From the NCBI GenBank assembly GCA_947628325.1, contig CANQZL010000085.1, positions 1 to 6,811 on the forward strand: DNA of 6,811 bases, given 5' to 3'. Under the pieces are notes generated by a model. That model did no database searches, was not told where the DNA came from, and saw only the letters and a list, made by a program, of their open reading frames with translations. The stretch comes from an uncultured Bacilli bacterium (GTDB lineage: Bacteria; Bacillota_I; Bacilli_A; RF39; UBA660). Positions 1 through 5,889 of the stretch are shown piece after piece; position 1 is the stretch's first letter; each line of letters opens with the position of its first letter. A program made the translations under genes and the position numbers.

Positions 1-16
1 CCGAACTGACGCACCA
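1..16 (+). tRNA. Possible 3' end of a tRNA (cut by the window edge)
   Basis: The first 16 bases are much richer in G+C than the rest of the window and end in CCA. Read as a tRNA tail, bases 1-5 (CCGAA) would be the 3' side of the T stem, beginning with the expected C61. Bases 6-12 (CTGACGC) would be the 3' acceptor strand, base 13 (A) the discriminator and bases 14-16 the encoded CCA. The 5' half is outside the window, so pairing cannot be tested and the amino acid is unknown. An A discriminator suits Leu among others. A second CCA follows at 17-19, which leaves the exact end ambiguous. It would be convergent with the pilin-like gene. A chance GC-rich patch is possible. Confidence 0.3.
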
Positions 17-42
17 CCAAATATAGTATAACATTAACAGAC

Positions 43-70
43 AAAAAAAGAAAAGATTAATCAATCTTTT
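43..70 (-). terminator. Intrinsic terminator of the pilin-like gene
   Basis: On the minus strand AAAAGATT (70-63) pairs perfectly with AATCTTTT (58-51) across a 4-base loop (62-59). A T-rich run follows, with seven consecutive T at 49-43 after a single C. It lies 5 bases past the stop codon of the upstream gene. The stem is A/T-rich and short (8 bp), so efficiency may be modest, but position and shape fit a Rho-independent terminator. Confidence 0.6.
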
Positions 71-90
71 CGGATTAATCAATCTTTTCG
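55..90. repeat. Exact 18-bp tandem duplication
   Basis: The 18 bases at 55-72 (GATTAATCAATCTTTTCG) are repeated without change at 73-90. The copy at 73-90 encodes the last residues and stop codon of the pilin-like protein. The copy at 55-72 lies just past the stop and supplies most of the terminator stem. Perfect identity suggests a recent slippage or a conversion-maintained duplication. Confidence 0.9.
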
Positions 91-659
91 TTTATACAAG
101 CGGATTCATATTTTTTTAAGACTGTACCATCTACAGATCCTGTTCCACCTTTTTCACCACTAGTTCCTGTAAATGATTTTTTTACACTAGCACTAAATTC
201 TTGATTTTCATATTTGGTAATACCATCATCTAATTCTAAATCTTCAATTTTTTCAGAATCATAGCCATCTATTACATAATCTTTATCAGTAAGCCATATG
301 GAATATTTTTTATTATTCTCATTTACATCTTCTATTACAATATAGCCATCCCAATTATCATAGTCTTTTGTTAAGAAGTCGTTTTCTAAAAGACCTTTTA
401 AAGTAATACACATTCCTTTAATTTGACCATCATTACCTGTAACAATTGATGGATTATTATTTCTTTTAAATTCTTCATAAGCATTACGAGCAGTCTTTAC
501 TAAACTATTTGCTTCTTCCTTTAAATTTTTAACTTTTTGAGAAGTAGTAAATATATTAAAAAGAAATAAACCTATTATAATCATTATGGCTACTAAAACA
601 ATTACTACTAATACTTCTATATTCATAATAGAAAATTTTTTATCTTTCTTTTTTCCCAT
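75..659 (-). CDS. Pilin-like (pseudopilin-like) membrane-anchored or secreted protein
   Basis: The product has 194 residues from the ATG at 659. A basic leader of about 10 residues (MGKKKDKKFS) is followed by a hydrophobic helix at about 14-37 that begins IEVLVVIVLVAIM, closely resembling the N-terminal helix of type IV pilins and type II secretion pseudopilins. The usual Gly before the cleavage site is absent. If Ser10 takes that place, Glu15 falls at the conserved +5 position; this is inference. The exported part (about 40-194) has two Cys (84, 188) that could form a disulfide, a Trp-Asp-Gly-Tyr segment near 103-106, and a Gly/Ser/Thr-rich linker near 164-179. ATG 659 is preferred over ATG 668 because an AAGAAGATGAT sequence, a degenerate match to the ribosome-binding consensus, lies 4 bases before it. 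It appears to have its own promoter and terminator. No pilus assembly genes are in view, so a simple signal-anchored exoprotein is the alternative. Confidence 0.6.
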   Translation of the reverse strand: MGKKKDKKFSIMNIEVLVVIVLVAIMIIIGLFLFNIFTTSQKVKNLKEEANSLVKTARNAYEEFKRNNNPSIVTGNDGQIKGMCITLKGLLENDFLTKDYDNWDGYIVIEDVNENNKKYSIWLTDKDYVIDGYDSEKIEDLELDDGITKYENQEFSASVKKSFTGTSGEKGGTGSVDGTVLKKYESACINEKID

Positions 660-669
660 TATTATCATC

Positions 670-699
670 TTCTTTATACTAATATTTTAATATAAAGAA
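670..699. repeat. Inverted repeat around the -10 box of the pilin-like gene
   Basis: TTCTTTATA (670-678) and its exact reverse complement TATAAAGAA (691-699) flank a 12-base centre that contains the proposed -10 box. It could be an operator or a weak hairpin. No T-run follows on the minus strand, so it is not a good terminator for the gene before it. In such AT-rich DNA some inverted repeats arise by chance. Confidence 0.45.
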
Positions 700-712
700 A
701 ATTAAATTACAA
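684..712 (-). promoter_or_regulatory. Probable sigma-A promoter of the pilin-like gene
   Basis: On the minus strand TTGTAA (712-707, 4 of 6 to TTGACA) and TAAAAT (689-684, 5 of 6 to TATAAT) are separated by exactly 17 bases. Transcription would start near 677, giving a leader of about 18 bases before the ATG at 659. The promoter lies wholly in the gap after the YlbE-like gene, suggesting a separate transcription unit. Confidence 0.5.
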
Positions 713-717
713 CTCTT

Positions 718-936
718 TTACTCTAATGTATTTAAGATGCTACTAACTAATTCGATATCATTTATAATATTTGACACTTTATCTGTTAATCTTAAATTAT
801 ATTTTTCTTTAATAATTTTTTTAAAGTTTTCATAATTATTTGGATTACGATTTAAATCTTTAATAAAAGAAGAATTTTCTTTTAAATAGTCCATCATTTT
901 ATCTTTTTCGAGGTTTAATAAAACTATTTTTTCCAT
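718..936 (-). CDS. ylbE: YlbE-like small protein
   Basis: The product is a 72-residue, mostly helical and highly charged protein without signal peptide or membrane span, so probably cytoplasmic. The pattern YLKEN..FIKDLNRNP, then a Lys-rich helix and a hydrophobic end (IELVSSILNTL), resembles the YlbE-like family (about 80 residues in Bacillus), whose function is unknown to me. The assignment is helped by position: it directly follows a YlbD-like gene, as ylbE follows ylbD in Bacillus. The family's usual Trp-Tyr-Arg stretch is not conserved, so the match is moderate. I chose ATG 936 over upstream TTG 948 and GTG 945 because GGTGAT (946-941) stands 4 bases before it. The ylbD stop and this start read TGAAATG, with a single base between them, which points to translational coupling. 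Confidence 0.6.
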   Translation of the reverse strand: MEKIVLLNLEKDKMMDYLKENSSFIKDLNRNPNNYENFKKIIKEKYNLRLTDKVSNIINDIELVSSILNTLE

Positions 937-937
937 T

Positions 938-1276
938 TCAATCACCAAAGAATTTAGTTAATGGCCTAGCAATATTGGGTTTTATGTTATTATTAATATT
1001 TTCCGTTGTTTTAGTTGCTAATTCACTAAAGATATCAAGAGCTTTTTGGGCGTTTTCAATATGTTTTTGCAAAGAATCAGGATCAAATTTTTCCATATAA
1101 TCAGATATTTTTTTGCCACTATTTTTTACACCACTATATTTTCGCCAGATTGTTTCATCTTCCCCATACATATCATATAATTCATAAAATTTTTGCCAAG
1201 TCATTTTATTATTTGCAACATAGTCAGCTAATTCTGGTTTTGTTTTTACAAATTCTTTAAATTGTTCTTTTGACAT
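938..1276 (-). CDS. ylbD: YlbD-like protein (putative coat protein family)
   Basis: The product has 112 residues, near the usual 120-130 for the YlbD family. The N-terminal half carries the family pattern as I remember it: EQFKEFVKTKPELADYV, then the W-x-x-x-Y-E-L-Y segment (Trp27) and G-E-D-E-T-I-W (Trp44). The C-terminus RPLTKFFGD also fits. No signal peptide or membrane helix is seen, and a helical, possibly coiled-coil stretch covers about 55-100. In Bacillus the family is annotated as a putative spore coat protein, but the name comes from sporulation-linked work and no biochemical role is known to me. Whether this organism sporulates cannot be judged here. The start is ATG 1276, with AGGTGATTT (1289-1281) just upstream. 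That site is buried in a hairpin behind parC, so expression may be controlled by RNA structure. It is followed by ylbE after one base. Confidence 0.72.
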   Translation of the reverse strand: MSKEQFKEFVKTKPELADYVANNKMTWQKFYELYDMYGEDETIWRKYSGVKNSGKKISDYMEKFDPDSLQKHIENAQKALDIFSELATKTTENINNNIKPNIARPLTKFFGD

Positions 1277-1317
1277 AAAAAAATCACCTATTAAATTTTA
1301 TGTTTAATAAGTGATTT
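1277..1317 (-). terminator. Terminator-like hairpin after parC that also contains the ylbD ribosome-binding site
   Basis: In minus-strand RNA the bases from 1317-1303 (AAATCACTTATTAAA) pair with 1295-1281 (TTTAATAGGTGATTT) over 15 bp, with one G-U wobble and no bulge; the loop 1302-1296 is 7 bases. The right arm ends in three T and runs into four more (1280-1277), making seven T directly before the ylbD ATG. It starts 6 bases past the parC stop. It therefore has the form of an AU-rich intrinsic terminator for parC, and the AGGUGAU binding site for ylbD lies in its right arm. Folding would both favour termination and hide the ribosome-binding site. The dual role is inference. Confidence 0.6.
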
Positions 1318-1323
1318 CTTTGA

Positions 1324-3867
1324 CTATAATTTAAAGTCATCTATAAAATCATCTATCGTCATTTCTTGAGCTTCTTCTTGATGATTCTCTTCTTTTGTTG
1401 CAGGTTCTTCTACCATATTTTTACTATCATTTTCAGTCAATTCTAGTTTTCTTTCAACTACTTCAGCTACTTTAAATGAATCTTCGATAAAGGTTTTAGA
1501 TATAGTACTTCCTGTTGATGCTAAATCCATTATTGGTAGTTCACTAACTTTTATTTCTTTAAATTCTCCATCTGTTTTAATACTAATTGTATCATGAGGA
1601 TTTACAGAAATAGCATTTACTACTTCATAATTTGTAGATTTTACTTTTTTAATTAATGGAGAACCTTTTTTAGCACGACTCATATTTTCTAAATCAGCAA
1701 TTTTAATACGTTTAGCAGTATTTTTATTTGTAAAAATACTAATATATTCTTCATTTTCTAAAGGAGATAGACAAGTAATAACAACATCATCTTTAACATT
1801 CATTCCTTTAACTCCAGAAGCTTTAGCTCCAACTATTGGAATTTCTTCAGAATTGATATTTAAGTATCGACCTATTTTACTTATGAAGATAGCTCTACCA
1901 TTATCTTTAACAACTGATACTAGTTCATCATCATCTTTAAGTTTCATTGCATTAATAGCTTTAGTATAACGACTAACTATTAAGTCTTCTAAATTAGTTC
2001 GCTTTGTAATACCTTTTTTAGTTGTTAAAATAACATTAGTCTTTTTATTATCTAGAATCATAGCTGATATAATTTTTTCATCAGCACTTATTTGAATTAA
2101 GTTACTAATATGTTTACCTAATTCTTTCCATTTAGTTTCAACTATTTCATGAATAGGAACATATAAGTAATGTCCTAAATTAGTAAACATTAATAAAGTA
2201 TCTAATGTTGTTGTACTATAAATTCCTCTTATAAAGTCACCTGGTTTTAATGTAGTTGGTTCATTTGATGAACTAACATAAGATTTTAAAGGAATACGTT
2301 TTACATAGCCTTCATTAGTAGCTACAACTATAACATTTTCTTTAGGTATCATATCTTTAGCATCTATTTTAATTTCAGTTATTTCATCGCGTATTTCTGT
2401 ACGACGAGGATTAGCAAATTCTTTCTTTATTTCGTTTATTTCTAATTTCATTTGACGTCTTAAAACATTCTCATCATTTAAAATAGAATTTAAGAATTCA
2501 ATCATTCTATTTAAATCATTTTGTTCATTTAATAACTGATTAACATCTGTATTAGATAAACGATATAATTGCATTGTAACAATTGCTGTAGCTTGTTCTT
2601 CTGTAAATTCATATTCTTTTACTAAGTTAACAATACAATCTGCTTTATTTTTAGAAGCTCTAATGGTTTTAATTACTTCATCTAAGATATCAACAGCTTT
2701 AAGTAAACCAAGAACTATATGCAATCTAGCTTTAGCATGTTCTAAGTCAAAATTAGTACGCCTTATAATAACATCTTTTTGATGAGCAATAAAAGCATCT
2801 AGTATTTCTAATATTCCTAGTTGTTTTGGTCTTCTATTTACTATTGCTACAATATTAAAGTTATAATTTATTTGTAAATCAGTATTTTTAAACAAATAAT
2901 TTAAGATTAGTTCAGCATTAGCTTCTTTTTTTAATTCAATTATTATTTTAGCTAAATGTTCTTTATCTGAAACGTCAATGACATCAACAATACCTTCAAC
3001 TTTTTTATCTATTTTTATATCTTCTATTTTTTTACGTAGTTGTTCTTTTAAAACATCATAAGGTATTTCATGAATGATAATTTGATGTGTCCCTTTTTCT
3101 TTGACAATTTCGGTTTTAGCTTTGACGATAACTTTTCCACGTCCTGTGGCATAAGCTTGAAGTAAGCCTTCTTTACCTTCAACAACTCCGCCAGTTGGAA
3201 AGTCTGGACCTTTTATAATATTTAAAATAGTTTCTAAACGACAATTTGGATTATCGATACGATGGATTGTGGCATCAATAACTTCTCCTAGGTTATGAGG
3301 AGGTATATTGGTCGCATAACCAGCTGATATTCCAGTTGAACCATTAACTAAAAGATTAGGAAAATTAGCAGGTAAAACAGTTGGCTCTAAGTCTTCATCA
3401 CTATAATTAAGAGCCATTTCTACAGCATTACGATTAATATCTTTTAGCATAGTTTGCGCCAACTTAGTTAGACGAGTTTCAGTATAACGATAAGCAGCTG
3501 GTCCATCACCATCTATTGAACCATTATTACCATGAATATCAATAAATGGTTCACGCATTTTCCAAGGTTGTGACATATAAATCATAGCCCCATAGATACT
3601 AGAATCTCCATGAGGATGATATTTACCCATTACATCTCCAACAGCTTTGGCACATTTACGATATGGTTTATCAAAAGTATTTTTGTCTTCCCACATAGTA
3701 TATAAAATTCTTCTTTGAACGGGTTTTAAACCATCTCTTACATCTGGTAAAGCACGGTCTTGAATAATACTTTTGGAATATCTACCAAATCTATCCCCCA
3801 TTATATCTTCTAAGGTATAATCATAGATTTTCTCAATAATTGATTTTTCTTCTTTAGCTTTTGTCAT
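1324..3867 (-). CDS. parC: DNA topoisomerase IV subunit A (ParC)
   Basis: This 847-residue protein is the DNA-cutting subunit of topoisomerase IV, which with ParE unlinks daughter chromosomes and removes supercoils using ATP. The N-terminal breakage-reunion domain has LPDVRDGLKPVQRRILY (40-56), the winged-helix quinolone region HPHGDSS (84-90), and the catalytic tyrosine Tyr128 in AAYRYTE (124-130). The residue two before it is Tyr rather than the Met I expect. NGSTGISAGYATNIPPHN (175-192) is the segment that bends DNA. A coiled-coil arm covers about 360-490. From about 510 onward, repeated blades such as NEGYVKRIP, TKKGITKRT and NKNTAKRIK form the C-terminal beta-pinwheel; no QRRGGKG gyrase box is present, favouring ParC over GyrA. 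At the position of S. aureus GrlA Glu84 there is Gly93, while Ser89 is kept. An acidic tail of about 40 residues ends IDDFIDDFKL. The family is usually about 800-820 residues, so the tail explains the extra length. The start is fixed by AGGAGG 9 bases upstream, and parE lies 6 bases ahead. Confidence 0.96.
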   Translation of the reverse strand: MTKAKEEKSIIEKIYDYTLEDIMGDRFGRYSKSIIQDRALPDVRDGLKPVQRRILYTMWEDKNTFDKPYRKCAKAVGDVMGKYHPHGDSSIYGAMIYMSQPWKMREPFIDIHGNNGSIDGDGPAAYRYTETRLTKLAQTMLKDINRNAVEMALNYSDEDLEPTVLPANFPNLLVNGSTGISAGYATNIPPHNLGEVIDATIHRIDNPNCRLETILNIIKGPDFPTGGVVEGKEGLLQAYATGRGKVIVKAKTEIVKEKGTHQIIIHEIPYDVLKEQLRKKIEDIKIDKKVEGIVDVIDVSDKEHLAKIIIELKKEANAELILNYLFKNTDLQINYNFNIVAIVNRRPKQLGILEILDAFIAHQKDVIIRRTNFDLEHAKARLHIVLGLLKAVDILDEVIKTIRASKNKADCIVNLVKEYEFTEEQATAIVTMQLYRLSNTDVNQLLNEQNDLNRMIEFLNSILNDENVLRRQMKLEINEIKKEFANPRRTEIRDEITEIKIDAKDMIPKENVIVVATNEGYVKRIPLKSYVSSSNEPTTLKPGDFIRGIYSTTTLDTLLMFTNLGHYLYVPIHEIVETKWKELGKHISNLIQISADEKIISAMILDNKKTNVILTTKKGITKRTNLEDLIVSRYTKAINAMKLKDDDELVSVVKDNGRAIFISKIGRYLNINSEEIPIVGAKASGVKGMNVKDDVVITCLSPLENEEYISIFTNKNTAKRIKIADLENMSRAKKGSPLIKKVKSTNYEVVNAISVNPHDTISIKTDGEFKEIKVSELPIMDLASTGSTISKTFIEDSFKVAEVVERKLELTENDSKNMVEEPATKEENHQEEAQEMTIDDFIDDFKL

Positions 3868-3873
3868 CTTTGA

Positions 3874-5793
3874 TTACCTCCTAAAATTATCTTCTAACGT
3901 AAAATCAACATTTTCTTCAATCCACTCTTTACGAGGTTCTACTTTATCTCCCATTAATACTGATACTCTTTTTTCGGCTAGAGCGGCATCAGTAATATTT
4001 ACTTTTATTAAACTTCTTGTTGCAGGATTCATTGTTGTTTCATAAAGTTCATCTGAATCCATTTCACCTAAACCTTTAAAACGTTGAACCTTATAAGATT
4101 GTTTTATTTCTTTTTTACGTTCTTCTAGTTCTTCGTCTGTTGCGACATATTCTTTGTATTTACCAAAATCTAAGGCGTATAACGGAGGTTTAGCTATATA
4201 TAACATTCCAGCTTCAATTAAAGGTCGCATAAAACGATAAAAGAATGTTAGTAGTAAGATTTGAATATGAGCTCCATCATCATCGGCATCGGTCATTATT
4301 ATAACTTTTCCATAGTTAGATTCACTTGGATCAAAATCACTACCTACTCCTGCACCAATAGCATAAGTTAATGTATTTAATTCTTCATTATTATGAATAT
4401 CATTACTTGAAGCTTTTTCACAGTTTAAAACTTTACCTCTTAAAGGAAGAATAGCTTGGGTTTCACGATTACGTCCTGTTTTAGCTGAACCACCAGCTGA
4501 ATCTCCTTCGACTAAAAATAGCTCAGCTTTTTTAGCATCTTTACCGGTTGCTTTAGCTAACTTACCACTTAGTATCTTATCTTTTTTCTCTTTACCTTTG
4601 CCACTTCTAGCGGCTTCACGGGCTTTTCTAGCGGCTTCACGAGCAACTTTACTACGAGAGGCTTTTTCGACAATAATTAAAGCCGTTTCTCTATTTTCTT
4701 CTAAGAAGAATTTCATATTTTCATAAGTAATTTGTTCTGTTACGGTACGAGCTTCAGGAGTTCCTAATTTACCTTTAGTTTGACCTTCAAATTGTAGTAA
4801 ATTTTCTGGTATTTTTAAATTAATAACAGCACTTAGTCCTTCTCTGACATCAGATCCTTCAAAAGAAGCATCTTTACTTTTTAAAATATTATTTTCTTTA
4901 GCATAATCATTAAAAGCCTTAGTTATACCAGATTTAAAACCAGTTTCATGAGAACCACCATCACTAGTTTTAACATTATTAACAAAGCTTAGAATATTTT
5001 CGTTATATCCTTCTTGATATTGTAATGCAATATCTACTTCAATACCTTGTTTAATACCATTAAAGTTAATAACTTTATGCAAAGTTGTTTTACCTTCATT
5101 AATATATTCAACAAAACTAATTAGACCATTATCATAATGATATTTAACATTACGATTGTCTTCTTCATCAACTACTTCAATAGTTATACCACTTAGTAAA
5201 AAGGCACTTTCTTGCATACGTTCAGTAATTGTTGTAAAAGAAAAATTAGTTGTTTTAAAGATTTCTGGATCAGGTAAAAAAGTAACAGTAGTTCCTGTTC
5301 TATTAGTTGTCCCAACTGTCTTTAATGGTTCTTTGACATGACCACCATTTTCAAAGGAGATAGTACTAATTAATCCTTCTTTGTAGATAGTTACTTTCAT
5401 CCATTTAGATAAAGCATTAACAACAGAAGCTCCTACACCATGTAAGCCTCCTGATACTTTATAACTTCCCTCTTCAAATTTACCACCAGCATGGAGGATA
5501 GTATAGATAACTTCAGGAGTTGATTTACCACTTTCGTGCATCCCAATTGGAACTCCACGCCCATGATCTTCAACAGTTAAAGAGCCATCTTTATTTAGGG
5601 TTATTTTAATATAATCTCCATAACCATTAATACTTTCATCAATAGCATTATCAACAATTTCCCATATTAAATGATGCAATCCTCTTTTATCTGTAGAACC
5701 AATATACATACCTGGTCTTTTTCTTACAGCTTCTAAGCCTTCTAATATTTTAATAGATGTTGCATCATAATTTGATTTTTTTACTGTTGCCAT
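3874..5793 (-). CDS. parE: DNA topoisomerase IV subunit B (ParE)
   Basis: This 639-residue protein is the ATPase subunit of topoisomerase IV and works with ParC encoded just downstream. The GHKL ATPase domain shows WEIVDNAIDE (general base Glu45, Mg-binding Asn49), EDHGRGVPIG (75-84, Asp76) and the ATP-lid GGLHGVGASVVNALS (115-129). The transducer has QTKGKLG (338-344) with the ATP-sensing Lys340. The TOPRIM domain has LVEGDSAGGSA (428-437, Glu430) and TDADDDGAHIQ (501-511, Asp502, Asp504 and Asp506), with LPLRGKVLN (449-457) near the quinolone site. The stretch IGAGVG (479-484) and the Gln after GAHI are typical of ParE rather than GyrB, as is the adjoining parC. Length is normal (B. subtilis about 655). 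I place the start at ATG 5793, giving MATVKKSNYD, because GGTGA (5803-5799) lies 5 bases upstream. The frame stays open to ATG 5844, but the added residues are encoded by a terminator U-tract and a promoter. It heads a two-gene operon with parC. Confidence 0.96.
   Translation of the reverse strand: MATVKKSNYDATSIKILEGLEAVRKRPGMYIGSTDKRGLHHLIWEIVDNAIDESINGYGDYIKITLNKDGSLTVEDHGRGVPIGMHESGKSTPEVIYTILHAGGKFEEGSYKVSGGLHGVGASVVNALSKWMKVTIYKEGLISTISFENGGHVKEPLKTVGTTNRTGTTVTFLPDPEIFKTTNFSFTTITERMQESAFLLSGITIEVVDEEDNRNVKYHYDNGLISFVEYINEGKTTLHKVINFNGIKQGIEVDIALQYQEGYNENILSFVNNVKTSDGGSHETGFKSGITKAFNDYAKENNILKSKDASFEGSDVREGLSAVINLKIPENLLQFEGQTKGKLGTPEARTVTEQITYENMKFFLEENRETALIIVEKASRSKVAREAARKAREAARSGKGKEKKDKILSGKLAKATGKDAKKAELFLVEGDSAGGSAKTGRNRETQAILPLRGKVLNCEKASSNDIHNNEELNTLTYAIGAGVGSDFDPSESNYGKVIIMTDADDDGAHIQILLLTFFYRFMRPLIEAGMLYIAKPPLYALDFGKYKEYVATDEELEERKKEIKQSYKVQRFKGLGEMDSDELYETTMNPATRSLIKVNITDAALAEKRVSVLMGDKVEPRKEWIEENVDFTLEDNFRR
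3877..3882 (-). promoter_or_regulatory. Ribosome-binding site of parC built from the end of parE
   Basis: AGGAGG at 3882-3877 encodes the last two residues of ParE (Arg-Arg) and is followed directly by the parE stop TAA; it lies 9 bases before the parC ATG. It is the only full AGGAGG among the start sites of this window, which suggests strong parC initiation coupled to parE translation. Confidence 0.85.
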
Positions 5794-5809
5794 AATTTTC
5801 ACCATAGTT

Positions 5810-5818
5810 AGTATATCA
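5810..5818 (-). promoter_or_regulatory. Probable extended -10 promoter of parE-parC
   Basis: TGATATACT on the minus strand (5818-5810) matches the extended -10 element TGnTATAAT with one mismatch. No good -35 is seen at 17 bases; that position falls in a T-run, as is common when the TG element substitutes. Transcription would start near 5803, leaving a very short leader of about 10 bases that just holds GGTGA, so either the leader is minimal or the true start lies farther upstream. Confidence 0.45.
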
Positions 5819-5819
5819 A

Positions 5820-5878
5820 AAATATGGGCAAAAAAAAAGAGCATTGACAGTTTTAAATGTCAAATAAAGCCCATATTT
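5820..5878. repeat. 10-bp perfect inverted repeat enclosing the terminator
   Basis: AAATATGGGC (5820-5829) and GCCCATATTT (5869-5878) are exact reverse complements, 39 bases apart, and enclose the inner TTGACA/TGTCAA hairpin and the nine-base T-run. On the minus strand the GGGC of the upstream arm is shared between this long stem and the terminator stem, so the two outer pairings exclude each other. Confidence 0.8.
5830..5872 (-). terminator. Intrinsic terminator of the 191-residue membrane protein gene
   Basis: In minus-strand RNA, GGGC (5872-5869) can pair with GCUC (5842-5839), with one G-U, and UUGACA (5863-5858) pairs with UGUCAA (5849-5844) around an 8-base loop. A small asymmetric internal loop separates the two stems. 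Nine consecutive T follow (5838-5830). It lies 17 bases past the stop of the upstream gene, so termination before parE is likely, though read-through is possible. Confidence 0.6.
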
Positions 5879-5889
5879 AGGGACTTTAT

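Noticed and set aside
934..948. UGA might be a Trp codon as in Mycoplasma
   Set aside because: The ylbD frame ends at TGA exactly where the family C-terminus is expected, and Trp residues in the window are encoded by TGG.
1324..1330. Plus-strand TATAAT at the end of parC
   Set aside because: It lies in coding sequence with no plus-strand gene behind it; such hexamers are common by chance at this base composition.
5156..5341. Plus-strand open frame of 61 codons
   Set aside because: It lies antisense inside parE; its Ser/Val-rich composition mirrors the coding strand and there is no supporting start site.
1324..5793. The pair could be gyrase (gyrB-gyrA) instead of topoisomerase IV
   Set aside because: No GyrA QRRGGKG box is present in the C-terminal domain, and IGAGVG plus GAHIQ in the B subunit are ParE-like.
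5794..5844. Longer parE with 17 extra N-terminal residues from ATG 5844
   Set aside because: The added codons are read from the terminator T-run and the -10 region and encode an unlikely LFFF stretch; the ATG at 5793 has GGTGA at proper spacing and gives the usual ParE N-terminus.
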